Assembly: GCA_947184155.2 (NCBI GenBank)
Contig: CAMXCT020000317.1
Span: 97,950-161,949, forward strand
Length of the DNA: 64,000 nt
Origin: Cladocopium goreaui
Taxonomy: Eukaryota > Sar > Dinophyceae > Suessiales > Symbiodiniaceae
Direction of reading: 5' to 3'
Of the stretch, positions 47,849-59,800 are shown in pieces. A model generated the notes under the pieces. The model had not been told where the DNA came from, did no database searches, and saw only the letters and a list, made by a program, of their open reading frames with translations. Numbering within the stretch: the first letter of the stretch is position 1; each line of letters starts with the position of its first letter. Both the position numbers and the translations under genes were made by a program.

Positions 47849-48073
47849 TGAACCGGTCAAATGACACTACCGCAGTCAACTGTCTTTTTAGACTTTCTTT
47901 CGATGCGGTCGAGAGTCAAGGGTTGAGACAACCCATGACTTGGCTATGACCAGAAGACGGTCCTCAGCAACCTAGCTACTACAGCGTTCGCTGTAAAGCC
48001 AAAAAGGGCGCTTGCAAGCTATGGGCTGCAGCAAACCACAGCCAGTAGCTGTAAGCTTTTTTCCTACATTCTC

Positions 48074-48298
48074 TCACAAACTCTTGTACTTCTCAATGGC
48101 CTGCTTTACGCTGTCCTGCTGATCAGCTGGCACCATGCACATGCAGGTCTCCACTGTTGGCACTGGGCCGCCAAGGCAAGGGAAGAAGGGTTTGATGCTG
48201 CCAGGTGCCTTTGCCGCAATCTCATCCTCCACTGCCTTTTTGGCTGCCTCCTTCATGCCGTCACCCATACCTCCCATGGCTCCCATCATTCCAGCCAT
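48074..48298 (-). CDS. 74-residue protein of unknown function, array copy 1
   Basis: The protein starts MAGMMGAMGGMGDGM, continues with an Ala/Lys/Glu helix (KEAAKKAVEDEIAAK), then KPFFPCLGGPVPTVE and TCMCMVPADQQ, and ends with a helix SVKQAIEKYKSL and a TGA stop. I chose the ATG at 48298 because all six copies agree from there on, while the in-frame extension upstream differs between copies. The T/C-rich 'cactttcag' ends two bases before this ATG, which would suit a trans-splice acceptor. A second acceptor-like 'tttctttgcttgccag' lies about 75 bases upstream. There is no signal peptide or membrane segment. Function is unknown; three Cys residues (CL, TCMC) may bind metal or form disulfides. 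Identical copies suggest high expression demand. Confidence 0.75.
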   Translation of the reverse strand: MAGMMGAMGGMGDGMKEAAKKAVEDEIAAKAPGSIKPFFPCLGGPVPTVETCMCMVPADQQDSVKQAIEKYKSL

Positions 48299-48967
48299 CT
48301 CTGAAAGTGCAGGAGTGAGCAAAGTCCGAGAATGTTGAAGCTGCAAAAATGCTGCAACCAAAGGAGCCCGGAGCTGGCAAGCAAAGAAATAAGATAATAT
48401 AAACATATCTCAACCTTCTATATCTTCTATCATACTATGAACTATGAACCTGGGATTTTGCAAGAAACCCATTCTTCAGTCAATTCTCTGTCAGATCCGG
48501 TCGAACAGTATCACACACTCTTCAAACTCTGCAAAGCAAATGCTGGAAATAGATGGAAATGGTCAATGTAAAATGCAAACTCTTCTCTGAACACTATCCT
48601 TTCGATCATTGGTCGGTTCTGTCAACTAGAAAAATTCAATCTGCCAGACATTAACCACATGGTTTTGCAACAGCACCAACAACAAGCTCGGTTTCAAAAG
48701 GTTTACACACCCGATTGCACTACTGGACCCGGACCACAAGGCCCCAGAGGGTCTGACGACAACACCGCGGTCAATGTTCTTTTAGACTTTCTTTCGATGC
48801 GGTCGAGAGTCAAGGGTTGAGACAACCCATGACTTGGCTATGACCAGAAGACGGTCCTCAGCAACCTAGCTACTACAGCGTTCGCTGTAAAGCCAAAAAG
48901 GGCGCTTGCAAGCTATGGGCTGCAGCAAACCACAGCCAGTAGCTGTAAGCTTTCTTCCTACATTCTC

Positions 48968-49192
48968 TCACAAACTCTTGTACTTCTCAATGGCCTGCTT
49001 TACGCTGTCCTGCTGATCAGCTGGCACCATGCACATGCAGGTCTCCACTGTTGGCACTGGGCCGCCAAGGCAAGGGAAGAAGGGTTTGATGCTGCCAGGT
49101 GCCTTTGCCGCAATCTCATCCTCCACTGCCTTTTTGGCTGCCTCCTTCATGCCGTCACCCATACCTCCCATGGCTCCCATCATTCCAGCCAT
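48968..49192 (-). CDS. 74-residue protein of unknown function, array copy 2
   Basis: The protein is identical to copy 1 and the 5' context 'cactttcagAGATG' is the same. The spacer upstream (49193-49888) contains the 27-bp hairpin segment in its most symmetrical form, GTTACGC-agttag-GCGTAAC, near 49391-49410. Confidence 0.75.
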   Translation of the reverse strand: MAGMMGAMGGMGDGMKEAAKKAVEDEIAAKAPGSIKPFFPCLGGPVPTVETCMCMVPADQQDSVKQAIEKYKSL

Positions 49193-49888
49193 CTCTGAAA
49201 GTGCAGGAGTGAGCAAAGTCCGAGAATGTTGAAGCTGCAAAAATGCTGCAACCAAAGGAGCCCGGAGCTGGCAAGCAAAGAAATAAGACAATATAAATAT
49301 ATCTCAACCTTCTATATCTTCTATCATACTATGAACTATGAACCTGGGATTTTGCAAGAAAGCCATTCTTCAGTCAATTCTCTGTCAGATGTTACGCAGT
49401 TAGGCGTAACTTCTGTACCGGTCGAACAGTATCACACACTCTTCAAACTCTGCAAAGCAAATGCTGGAAATAGATGGAAATGGTCAATGTAAAATGCAAA
49501 CTCTTCTCTGAACACTATCCTTTCGATCATTGGTCGGTTCTGTCAACTAGAAAAATTCAATCTGCCAGACATTAATCACATGGTTTTGCAACAGCACCAA
49601 CAACAAGCTCGGTTTCAAAAGGTTTACACACCCGATTGCACTACTGGACCCGGACCACAAGGCCCCAGAGGGTCTGACGACAACACCGCGGTCAATGTTT
49701 TTTTAGACTTTCTTTCGATGCGGTCGAGAGTCAAGGGTTGAGACAACCCATGACTTGGCTATGACCAGAAGACGGTCCTCAGCAACCTAGCTACTACAGC
49801 GTTCGCTGTAAAGCCAAAAAGGGCGCTTGCAAGCTATGGGCTGCAGCAAACCACAGCCAGTAGCTGTAAGCTTTCTTCCTACATTCTC

Positions 49889-50113
49889 TCACAAACTCTT
49901 GTACTTCTCAATGGCCTGCTTTACGCTGTCCTGCTGATCAGCTGGCACCATGCACATGCAGGTCTCCACTGTTGGCACTGGGCCGCCAAGGCAAGGGAAG
50001 AAGGGTTTGATGCTGCCAGGTGCCTTTGCCGCAATCTCATCCTCCACTGCCTTTTTGGCTGCCTCCTTCATGCCGTCACCCATACCTCCCATGGCTCCCA
50101 TCATTCCAGCCAT
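49889..50113 (-). CDS. 74-residue protein of unknown function, array copy 3
   Basis: The protein is identical to copy 1. The upstream region reads 'gcccaagctggc' where other copies read 'gcccggagctggc', a length change that shifts the frame upstream. This supports the start at the internal ATG (50113) and a non-coding upstream segment. The upstream spacer is the short type. Confidence 0.75.
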   Translation of the reverse strand: MAGMMGAMGGMGDGMKEAAKKAVEDEIAAKAPGSIKPFFPCLGGPVPTVETCMCMVPADQQDSVKQAIEKYKSL

Positions 50114-50781
50114 CTCTGAAAGTGCAGGAGTGAGCAAAGTCCGAGAATGTTGAAGCTGCAAAAATGCTGCAACCAAAGGAGCCCAAGCTGGCAAGCAAAG
50201 AAATAAGACAATATAAATATATCTCAACCTTCTATATCTTCTATCATACTATGAACTATGAACCTGGGATTTTGCAAGAAACCCATTCTTCAGTCAATTC
50301 TCTGTAAGATCCGGTCGAACAGTATCACACACTCTTCAAACTCTGCAAAGCAAATGCTGGAAATAGATGGAAATGGTCAATGTAAAATGCAAACTCTTCT
50401 CTGAACACTATCCTTTCGATCATTGGTCGGTTCTGTCAACTAGAAAAATTCAATCTGCCAGACATTAACCACATGGTTTTGCAACAGCACCAACAACAAG
50501 CTCGGTTTCAAAAGGTTTACACACCCGATTGCACTACTGGACCCGGACCACAAGGCCCCAGAGGGTCTGACGACAACACCGCAGTCAATGTTCTTTTAGA
50601 CTTTCTTTCGATGCGGTCGAGAGTCAAGGGTTGAGACAACCCATGACTTGGCTATGACCAGAAGACGGTCCTCAGCAACCTAGCTACTACAGCGTTCGCT
50701 GTAAAGCCAAAAAGGGCGCTTGCAAGCTATGGGCTGCAGCAAACCACAGCCAGTAGCTGTAAGCTTTCTTCCTACATTCTC

Positions 50782-51006
50782 TCACAAACTCTTGTACTTC
50801 TCAATGGCCTGCTTTACGCTGTCCTGCTGATCAGCTGGCACCATGCACATGCAGGTCTCCACTGTTGGCACTGGGCCGCCAAGGCAAGGGAAGAAGGGTT
50901 TGATGCTGCCAGGTGCCTTTGCCGCAATCTCATCCTCCACTGCCTTTTTGGCTGCCTCCTTCATGCCGTCACCCATACCTCCCATGGCTCCCATCATTCC
51001 AGCCAT
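50782..51006 (-). CDS. 74-residue protein of unknown function, array copy 4
   Basis: The protein is identical to copy 1. Upstream 'aagactataaatat' replaces 'aagacaatataaatat', removing the upstream in-frame ATG used in copies 1 and 2, again favouring the internal start. The upstream spacer is the long type. Confidence 0.75.
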   Translation of the reverse strand: MAGMMGAMGGMGDGMKEAAKKAVEDEIAAKAPGSIKPFFPCLGGPVPTVETCMCMVPADQQDSVKQAIEKYKSL

Positions 51007-51699
51007 CTCTGAAAGTGCAGGAGTGAGCAAAGTCCGAGAATGTTGAAGCTGCAAAAATGCTGCAACCAAAGGAGCCCGGAGCTGGCAAGCAAAGAAATAA
51101 GACTATAAATATATCTCAACCTTCTATATCTTCTATCATACTATGAACTATGAACCTGGGATTTTGCAAGAAACCCACTCTTCAGTCAATTCTCTGTCAG
51201 ATGTTACGCAGTCAGGCATAACTTCTGTACCGATCGAACAGTATCACACACTCTTCAAACTCTGCAAAGCAAATGCTGGAAATAGATGGAAATGGTCAAT
51301 GCAAAATGCAAACTCTTCTCTGAACACTATCTTTTCGATCATTGGTCGGTTCTGTCAACTAGAAAAATTCAATCTGCCAGACATTAACCACATGGTTTTG
51401 CAACAGCACCAACAACAAGCTCGGTTCCAAAAGGTTTACACACCCGATTGCACTACTGGACCCGGACCACAAGGCCCCAGAGGGTCTGACGACAACACCG
51501 CGGTCAATGTTTTTTAGACTTTCTTTCGATGCGGTCGAGAGTCAAGGGTTGAGACAACCCATGACTTGGCTATGACCAGAAGACGGTCCTCAGCAACCTA
51601 GCTACTACAGCGTTCGCTGTAAAGCCAAAAAGGGCGCTTGCAAGCTATGGGCTGCAGCAAACCACAGCCAGTAGCTGTAAGCTTTCTTCCTACATTCTC

Positions 51700-51924
51700 T
51701 CACAAACTCTTGTACTTCTCAATGGCCTGCTTTACGCTGTCCTGCTGATCAGCTGGCACCATGCACATGCAGGTCTCCACTGTTGGCACTGGGCCGCCAA
51801 GGCAAGGGAAGAAGGGTTTGATGCTGCCAGGTGCCTTTGCCGCAATCTCATCCTCCACTGCCTTTTTGGCTGCCTCCTTCATGCCGTCACCCATACCTCC
51901 CATGGCTCCCATCATTCCAGCCAT
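51700..51924 (-). CDS. 74-residue protein of unknown function, array copy 5
   Basis: The protein is identical to copy 1 and shares the upstream 'aagactataaatat' variant with copy 4, so copies 4 and 5 are likely the most recent duplicates. The upstream spacer is the long type. Confidence 0.75.
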   Translation of the reverse strand: MAGMMGAMGGMGDGMKEAAKKAVEDEIAAKAPGSIKPFFPCLGGPVPTVETCMCMVPADQQDSVKQAIEKYKSL

Positions 51925-52618
51925 CTCTGAAAGTGCAGGAGTGAGCAAAGTCCGAGAATGTTGAAGCTGCAAAAATGCTGCAACCAAAGGAGCCCGGAGC
52001 TGGCAAGCAAAGAAATAAGACTATAAATATATCTCAACCTTCTATATCTTCTATCATACTATGAACTATGAACCTGGGATTTTGCAAGAAACCCACTCTT
52101 CAGTCAATTCTCTGTCAGATGTTACGCAGTTAGGCATAACTTCTGTACCGATCGAACAGTATCACACACTCTTCAAACTCTGCAAAGCAAATGCTGGAAA
52201 TAGATGGAAATGGTCAATGTAAAATGCAAACTCTTCTCTGAACACTATCTTTTCGATCATTGGTCGGTTCTGTCAACTAGAAAAATTCAATCTGCCAGAC
52301 ATTAACCACATGGTTTTGCAACAGCACCAACAACAAGCTCGGTTTCAAAAGGTTTACACACCCGATTGCACTACTGGACCCGGACCACAAGGCCCCAGAG
52401 GGTCTGACGACAACACCGCGGTCAATGTTTTTTTAGACTTTCTTTCGATGCGGTCGAGAGTCAAGGGTTGAGACAACCCATGACTTGGCTATGACCAGAA
52501 GACGGTCCTCAGCAACCTAGCTACTACAGCGTTCGCTGTAAAGCCAAAAAGGGCGCTTGCAAGCTATGGGCTGCAGCAAACCACAGCCAGTAGCTGTAAG
52601 CTTTCTTCCTACATTCTC

Positions 52619-52843
52619 TCACAAACTCTTGTACTTCTCAATGGCCTGCTTTACGCTGTCCTGCTGATCAGCTGGCACCATGCACATGCAGGTCTCCACT
52701 GTTGGCACTGGGCCGCCAAGGCAAGGGAAGAAGGGTTTGATGCTGCCAGGTGCCTTTGCCGCAATCTCATCCTCCACTGCCTTTTTGGCTGCCTCCTTCA
52801 TGCCGTCACCCATACCTCCCATGGCTCCCATCATTCCAGCCAT
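52619..52843 (-). CDS. 74-residue protein of unknown function, array copy 6 (promoter-proximal end)
   Basis: The protein is identical to copy 1. Array homology ends about 143 bases upstream of the ATG, at 52986, after which the sequence is unique. If the array is transcribed as one unit, as tandem genes are thought to be in dinoflagellates, its promoter would lie in the unique DNA above 52986. Confidence 0.75.
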   Translation of the reverse strand: MAGMMGAMGGMGDGMKEAAKKAVEDEIAAKAPGSIKPFFPCLGGPVPTVETCMCMVPADQQDSVKQAIEKYKSL

Positions 52844-52986
52844 CTCTGAAAGTGCAGGAGTGAGCAAAGTCCGAGAATGTTGAAGCTGCAAAAATGCTGC
52901 AACCAAAGGAGCCCGGAGCTGGCAAGCAAAGAAATAAGACAATATAAATATATCTCAACCTTCTATATCTTCTATCATACTATGAA

Positions 52987-54135
52987 CTGTCAAAGTATCA
53001 TTTGCATGAGTGTCAAGAATGTTCAAATACGCGCGAAACTCCACGTTTCTGCCGCGGCCACATTTTTTGATATTTAGCTTGACCAATCCAGGGGATGGAG
53101 TTCACAGAGAAGGAAACACCTCGGTCTTTATAAATACCAAAGAAATGTTAAATTTAAATTTAAATTAACAACCTGATATTCAGAATACCAACCTTGAGGT
53201 GGTTGTTTTTCCTTCTGTATTCACCCTTCGGCTTTCAAGCCAATTCAAGACATGGCATATTGGCTGTACAAGCTAGAATTGAAAACATCAGAGAGCCGGG
53301 CATTAAAGTGCCACACTCTCCTCACTGTCATCATGACAACACGCTGCATCAGTTGCCTTGATCCAGGAACTCAGTTTGTCAATTTGTTTGCAAGATTTAG
53401 TAGTATGTGCATGCTCCTTGCCGCTTTCTTAAATAGGATTCAAAAGAAACATGTAACGTCTTGTCCGTGCAAACGCCCATGCAAATGCCCGGGTGAACTT
53501 GGCGCAAATATGTACAACTTGCCAGCTCTACCTGGGACTCCTACAGCGTACTGACACTTTCACTGACGCAAGGGCTGCAGGATTTGTGTCAGGCGGAGTG
53601 ATTCAAACGGGGTGAATATATATATATATACATACATACACATTATATACGCTGAAGCAAGATCTCTGCTTGGCTATGTCTTGTGACAGAGAATGGGATC
53701 AGAAAACATCCTCAGCCCTTCAACCAGTTTGTACAAGATATCCACTCCAAGTGGAAGAATGAGAAGAACGAGAAAAGCCTGCGTAGGCCGTAACCGTAAG
53801 CTCTTGGAGTCTCTTGGAGTCGGCTGCGTGCTGGGCTGCTTGGCAGCTCAATATGAAAAATCACAAATGCAGCCACCAGTTTGCAGCTTTCGCACCTCCG
53901 ACGGCTTGGTTGTCTCTGCCATGTCTTCCATGTCTGAATTCCATTTGGAATTTTCTCAAAATGCCCACCCCATTCCATCTCAAGGTCTAAAACCTAATTT
54001 TCCCCTGTAAATGGCCATAAAATCACTTTACAAGATTGTAAAACTGCTAGCAATGAGTGCATTTGCCCATCATTTCCCCCAGTTTTGAGGATCACACTGC
54101 ATTCTTCAGCTCGTGATGCAGGGGGCCAGCTCCAG
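52987..54135. other. Unique sequence upstream of the tandem array
   Basis: Could contain the array promoter; no element is identifiable by eye. A small TA tract lies at 53615-53650. Forward frames (53252-53554, 53693-54010) show no domain. Confidence 0.4.
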
Positions 54136-54139
54136 ATGA

Positions 54140-56799
54140 ACGACAGTTTCCTCCAAGCCGAAGCTCGAGCCTTTCCAGCTTAGGCAGCTCCTCAGAGATT
54201 TGTCCACGGATTGTGGACGGATAGGGATGAGGAAAACCTCACATCCATTGGGGAAATTGATGATGAACCATTTTTAACCAGTGAAGCTTGGGGGAATCCG
54301 ATGAGACAACCCGACTCGGAGAGTATTCTGCGTCTGTACCAAGGCAGCAGTCTGAGAATCTGGCGCCAACGGCCCGAGCCAATTCACGCTCACCATTGTC
54401 CCCAACAAGATTTCCACGAAGGTCTGCAACCAACCTTCCATGATTTCATGTGAGAGCGGTCGACCATCCCAAGTTTGACACCCACGTGGTAAATTGTCCA
54501 AACATTGGGTATACCCAAAAATCCGGTGGTTTATCATGGTCCCCATTAGTATCATTTAACCCCTATTTAGATGTGTACATATCTATCTATCTATCTATCT
54601 ATCTATCGATCTATCGATCTATCTATCTATCTATCCATCCATCTATCTATCTATCCATCCATCCATCCATCCATCCATCTATCTATCTATCTATCTTCCC
54701 ATCCCATCCCATCCCATCCCAACCCATCCCATCCCATCCTATCCTATCCTATCCTATCTATCTATCGATCTAATTGGTTCTATCCCATGTTAAAAACGCG
54801 GTGATTGTTGGTTGAAGATCCCCCTTTGTTGGAGTGAAACATCACAGCTGGCAATGAGACCGACTTCTCAGAACCTGCAAAGCTTCGATAGGCTGCTCAT
54901 GGCACGAGCCAACTCGCAAGCACCGGAGTCACCTTTGAACTGAAGAAAAAAAATCCAGACACCAGAGCATTGATGCAGCTGCATGTGTGTGTGTGTATCT
55001 GTATGTGTCGTATACGTGTGACTGTAGTACATGTTTTGGAAACAGTTTGACAATGGCAAGTTCATCAACTGGCATTCTATTGCCTGGCCTATGCCATTTC
55101 CACTGACGTCCAATTCCAAGTCCACCAGCAAATGCAAGTTGGCTAATGCCTCGCACATGGGGAAAATGCCAGAGGTGTGTTTGAGAAGCACTACTGTTAT
55201 CTACTGTTAGTGTTTATGTTAAAGCGCTAGGAAAACAATATGGCTATGGGTCAAAACTAAACATCGAATAGTTGGCCAATGACACATGTTCATCCGTTCA
55301 TATCTGTCCACCTCAATATAATATGATATAAACATGCCCTGACATGACATGACATAACAGTACAATTCAGAACAGAACATGGCATGACATGATATTATAT
55401 TGCATTAGGTTACATTACACTACATTACATTACATTATTTGCATTACTTACATTACTGTATATACATTAGCTACGTTATATACATTATATACATTACAGT
55501 ATATACATTGTATACATTATATATACACTACGTACATTATATACATTATATACACTATGTGCATTATATGCATTATATACACTATATGCATTATATACTG
55601 TATATACAGTATCTACGTTATATACATTATATACATTATCTACGTTACATGATTTACATTATGTACATTATATACATTATATACACTATATACATTATAT
55701 ACATTATATACACTATATGCATTATATACATTATATACATTATATGCATTTGATACATTATATACATTATATTCTACATTATATTCTTCATTATATTCTA
55801 CATTATATTCTACCCAATATTATTCATTGTATTCTACATTATATTCTACATAATATTATTCATTATATTCTACATTATATTATACATAATATTATACATT
55901 ATATTATACATTATATTATACATTACATTACATACATCATATACATCATATACATCATATACATTATATACATTATATACATTATATACATTATATACAT
56001 TATATACATTATATATGTACATTATGTACATTATCTACATCATATACATCATATACATTGTATACATTATATACATTGTATACATTCTACACATTATATT
56101 CTATATGATATACATTATATACATTCTATACATTATATACATTATATACGTTATATACATTATATACATTACATACATTACATACATTACATACATTACA
56201 TACATTACATACATCATATTATATTGTATACATTAGTCATGCATTATATTATATTGTATTCCTCTCGTACATCGCACACCAGTTCAAGTGCTGGAAGCGG
56301 CCGACCAGCTTTAAGGTCTTATTCCCCATGGATAACTCAACTTCCTTATCCAGTGCTTATCCAAAAAATGATGGGTGATGTAAGCCCCACATCTAAACAA
56401 GGAAGAGGATTGTTTATGGCAATTTTAGTGTGGTGAAGTTTCTGTAGAATTGCTGAATTCTAGACAATATGATCTAATGGTGGGTTTTGGCGATTGTCTT
56501 CAAATGTTTGGTGATTTTTTGTAATTCTGGTGGGTTTTGCTCTCGTGATTTGTGTTTCATTTCCGTGACGTTCGATGTTTTTCTGTGATGTTGAGTGATT
56601 TCGCATGGTTTTTGTATGTTTGTTTGGATGATTTTTGTAGATTTGGTGGCCTGACGGGCCATTTTCGGGGGGTCTATGGTCAAATAGGTGCTGTTTCCCT
56701 GCTTACTGCTTATCCACCACTTAGGATGATCACTCTAATTCAGAGGTCTCAAAAAGACAAGCAGGCACGACATTTCTGCTTTCTGCATCACCATGTTCG

Positions 56800-56833
<34 letters not shown>

Positions 56834-59800
56834 GCCGGGAACGTCCCTGTAAACTTCCGGGCAACACACAGCGCCTGGCCGTATAAATATAAATAAACAA
56901 ATGTACATTTATGTATTATATATATATATGGAATTTGTATATATATATATGTCTGGAATCTATGCCTATATTATATATATATATATCAGTGGAGGTTTTG
57001 ACCCATACTCATATTAACCTCTGTGACTTCTCAAGATCTGACGCGCCTGCGACAGTTCTCTGGCACCAACCTCGCGGATTCGATTCCCAGAGGCCAATAA
57101 ACGCAAACTTACCTCAGACCATCGAATCAATCCACGAGAGTTGGAGCGGAATGTGACACAGTTATGGCATGTGGTGTCCTAAAGATGTTGGTGAACTACC
57201 AACAAACAAATAGTAACCGACTATCGCCAAGTTGTCCAGCTATTCAACGACAAGCATGACAGCTGAAAACACTGTAATCTTCAGCAAGTTTGGTGTATCT
57301 GTTGCTTCCAAATTCCAGGTCTCTCCCACCCAAAAGTCGTGAGTTCTGGACGCGGACCGTGGTTTTCTCCGTACAAACTCTGCTGCGGGAATTCAATTTT
57401 CTGGAGTTTTAGGCTTTAGCCGCTTTAGCCAAGAACAAGAGCTTTAGTTTTTCTCACTTTCTACTATCAATATCTTGTTTTGAGGGGTTGGGAATTCTGA
57501 TTACTCATGAAGAATTTCACTAGCGGTTCCCTTCCTTTCCCATTGGGAAGACTCTGGGCTGCAGATGTCTGGTTGTCTGGTTGGTTGACGGGAATCGTGG
57601 CGGGCTGCAGGGTGGGGGTGTCCCGGTGGGACAATCCAGCGCCTAGCACTAACCTCACAAAAGATCACAAAAGCGGAAAAAAAGAAACGCTGGGCGTCAC
57701 ACCAGACTTTGCTGTGAAGAGATCGCCTTCCACAGCCAACATCGATATACTTTAAGCTTTGGACCTTTACCTATGTCTGTGAATGTGTTTTCGTGTGCAA
57801 AATGTGCAAATGCCATGGAAGTTTCAACATTCTGCTGCATGCTGCATACCGGCTGCATACCTAATAAATCCTAATAATACATACAGAGTAGTTAAGATCC
57901 ATTCTGCTGGCCACTAGAATCTTAGCAGGGCTACCCAACCTGGGCCAACAAACGCGCGCCGGCAGAACCTGGCCATCGAAATGAATGAGGACACGAGATC
58001 GTACGAGATCGTACGAGATCGTACGAGTACAGTGAGTACAGAGCACCCAGCCTACATGGTTCACGTTCAAGTCAATGCTCAAGTTCTGCAGGCCCTAGCA
58101 AAAAGGGAGACAGCAAAAAGGGCATCCTAAACTGACACCGGAGGAAAATGGATGTGGAAACCGGGCCATTTTCATGGTTTTCTCCCTCTCCACACAGCAC
58201 ATGGCCTGAAGGTTGGAAAGGGCCATGCCCAAATCATGGGCACCTTCGCAACAAGCCATGGCAGCCATGGCAGCCATGGCAGCCATGACTCAGAATCCCA
58301 TCACCCAGTAACGCCCAACCCCCCCCACTCTGCTGTCGGGGTCTGCCTGCCCATCCAATGCTACTCACGCTGAGGTCAAGCCTCGAAAAGTCACTCTTTT
58401 GCACGAATAACACACAGGCATGTACAGGAATGTACAGGACGAAATGTGCAGAAAACGTGCTAAGATGGCATCTCCAAGTCTCGAAGACTGTGGGAACTCA
58501 GCGCATGGGCAATGTCCTCGGGGATGCCGGAAATTCACAGCTGATGGATGTTGATGGCACATTCCGATACCACCAGCCTGGACACCAGCCTCTGAAACCT
58601 GTGTCGAGAAGGGACCAGGGATGCCAATGTCAAAGCTGCTCCAAAGTACGTAAATAAAAGGAAAAAAATAACGAACAAAATGCAAAAGAAATCAAAAGAA
58701 CACTATGGTCGCATCGTGTTGCATCAAGCAAACGATGTATTGAAAGCTCGGGTGCAAACTGCATTTCTGTTCAAACCCAGGACAAGTCGTGAGAGCCTCA
58801 GAAGAGGGAAGCAAGCAGCGTGCAAAGTGAGTAAAAATGGCAGCTCAAAAGATTGCTGAAGGATGCTGAAGGATTGTCAGGGTTGAGAAAGGTTTGCATT
58901 TTGATCGGACTCTTGGACTCTTGTTGGCCAAATCCAAGGCGTTAGCTTGCGCAATCCTCTCATTGTTGTGGCCATTTGCCGAGCTCCATCCTGTTTCTAA
59001 GTCTGGAAATCCTGGAATCCTGGAACTCAGCAAAATCACTCGCTGCGGCCTCACCAACGCGATTGTCGAAAAGAGCAACCTCAAATTCAGTCAGGGCCGG
59101 CAGCTCCAGTACCTTACGCCAAGGACAGGAGAACGAGGTGTGCCAATTTGTGCCACATCTCAACACTCGAAAGGGCACCACTTGGGCCAGGCAAGCCACT
59201 CCTGCACGCACAAGAGTCTAGCCACTACCCATGGTCTTGCCATGCGAAGCCTATGACATCTACGCAGTCTATACACCATAAACTGCCTGGATCAGAAATT
59301 CTGTTGCGATTCAAGTCCAAGACCTCATGTTGCAGCCGTCACAACAAAGCAGACCAGACGGTGCCACAGGGATGGTAGTTTTGGAACAAAACGCATCAAA
59401 AAAACAAACTTTATATTTATACATATTATTATAACATTATTTTATATTTATATATATCATATCGTCTACTCTACTTTATATCACTTTACTGTGTCGTACG
59501 GAGAAAGACCTGCGCAACTCACAGCGACCCCGATGCCGAGAAGCCAAGGCTTTCAGCAGAAAGGCCGAGCGCAGGGACTTGGACAACTCACGCAACCTGG
59601 CATTCTTAAAGATACCCGGCCTGGTAAACATACAAAAAACTATGGAAAATCACCATTTTTAATGGGAAAATCCACTATTTCTATGGCCATTTTCAATAGC
59701 TACGTTAAATTACCAGAGGGTAGCTTTCCCATCGGTACAGAAGCAAAATAGCAGGGATGACCCAGCATCTCCAATTTCATTCACGCTTAGATCAAGTTTC

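Larger units (their letters stand above)
47849..52986 (-). repeat. Six-copy tandem gene array, unit 893-921 bp
   Basis: Units repeat with spacings 894, 921, 893, 918 and 919 bp (measured between stop codons). Each holds one 74-residue gene on the minus strand and a spacer of about 670-700 bp. The size difference is a 27-bp segment present in the spacers after copies 2, 4 and 5 and absent after copies 1 and 3. The coding parts encode identical proteins. Homology stops abruptly after 'tatgaact' at 52986, so copy 6 lacks the shared far-upstream sequence. At the other end a decayed half unit begins near 47849. Confidence 0.97.

Noticed and set aside
47735..47850. A seventh array unit
   Set aside because: Similarity to the spacer is weak and no coding part is present; treated as a decayed edge.
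48074..48406. Longer 107-112-residue versions of the array protein with hydrophobic N-terminus (possible signal peptide)
   Set aside because: The upstream part differs or is frameshifted between copies and contains acceptor-like AGs next to the internal ATG; only the last 74 residues are shared in frame by all six.
55389..56436. 239-codon Tyr/Ile/His-rich frame
   Set aside because: TATACAT microsatellite translation.
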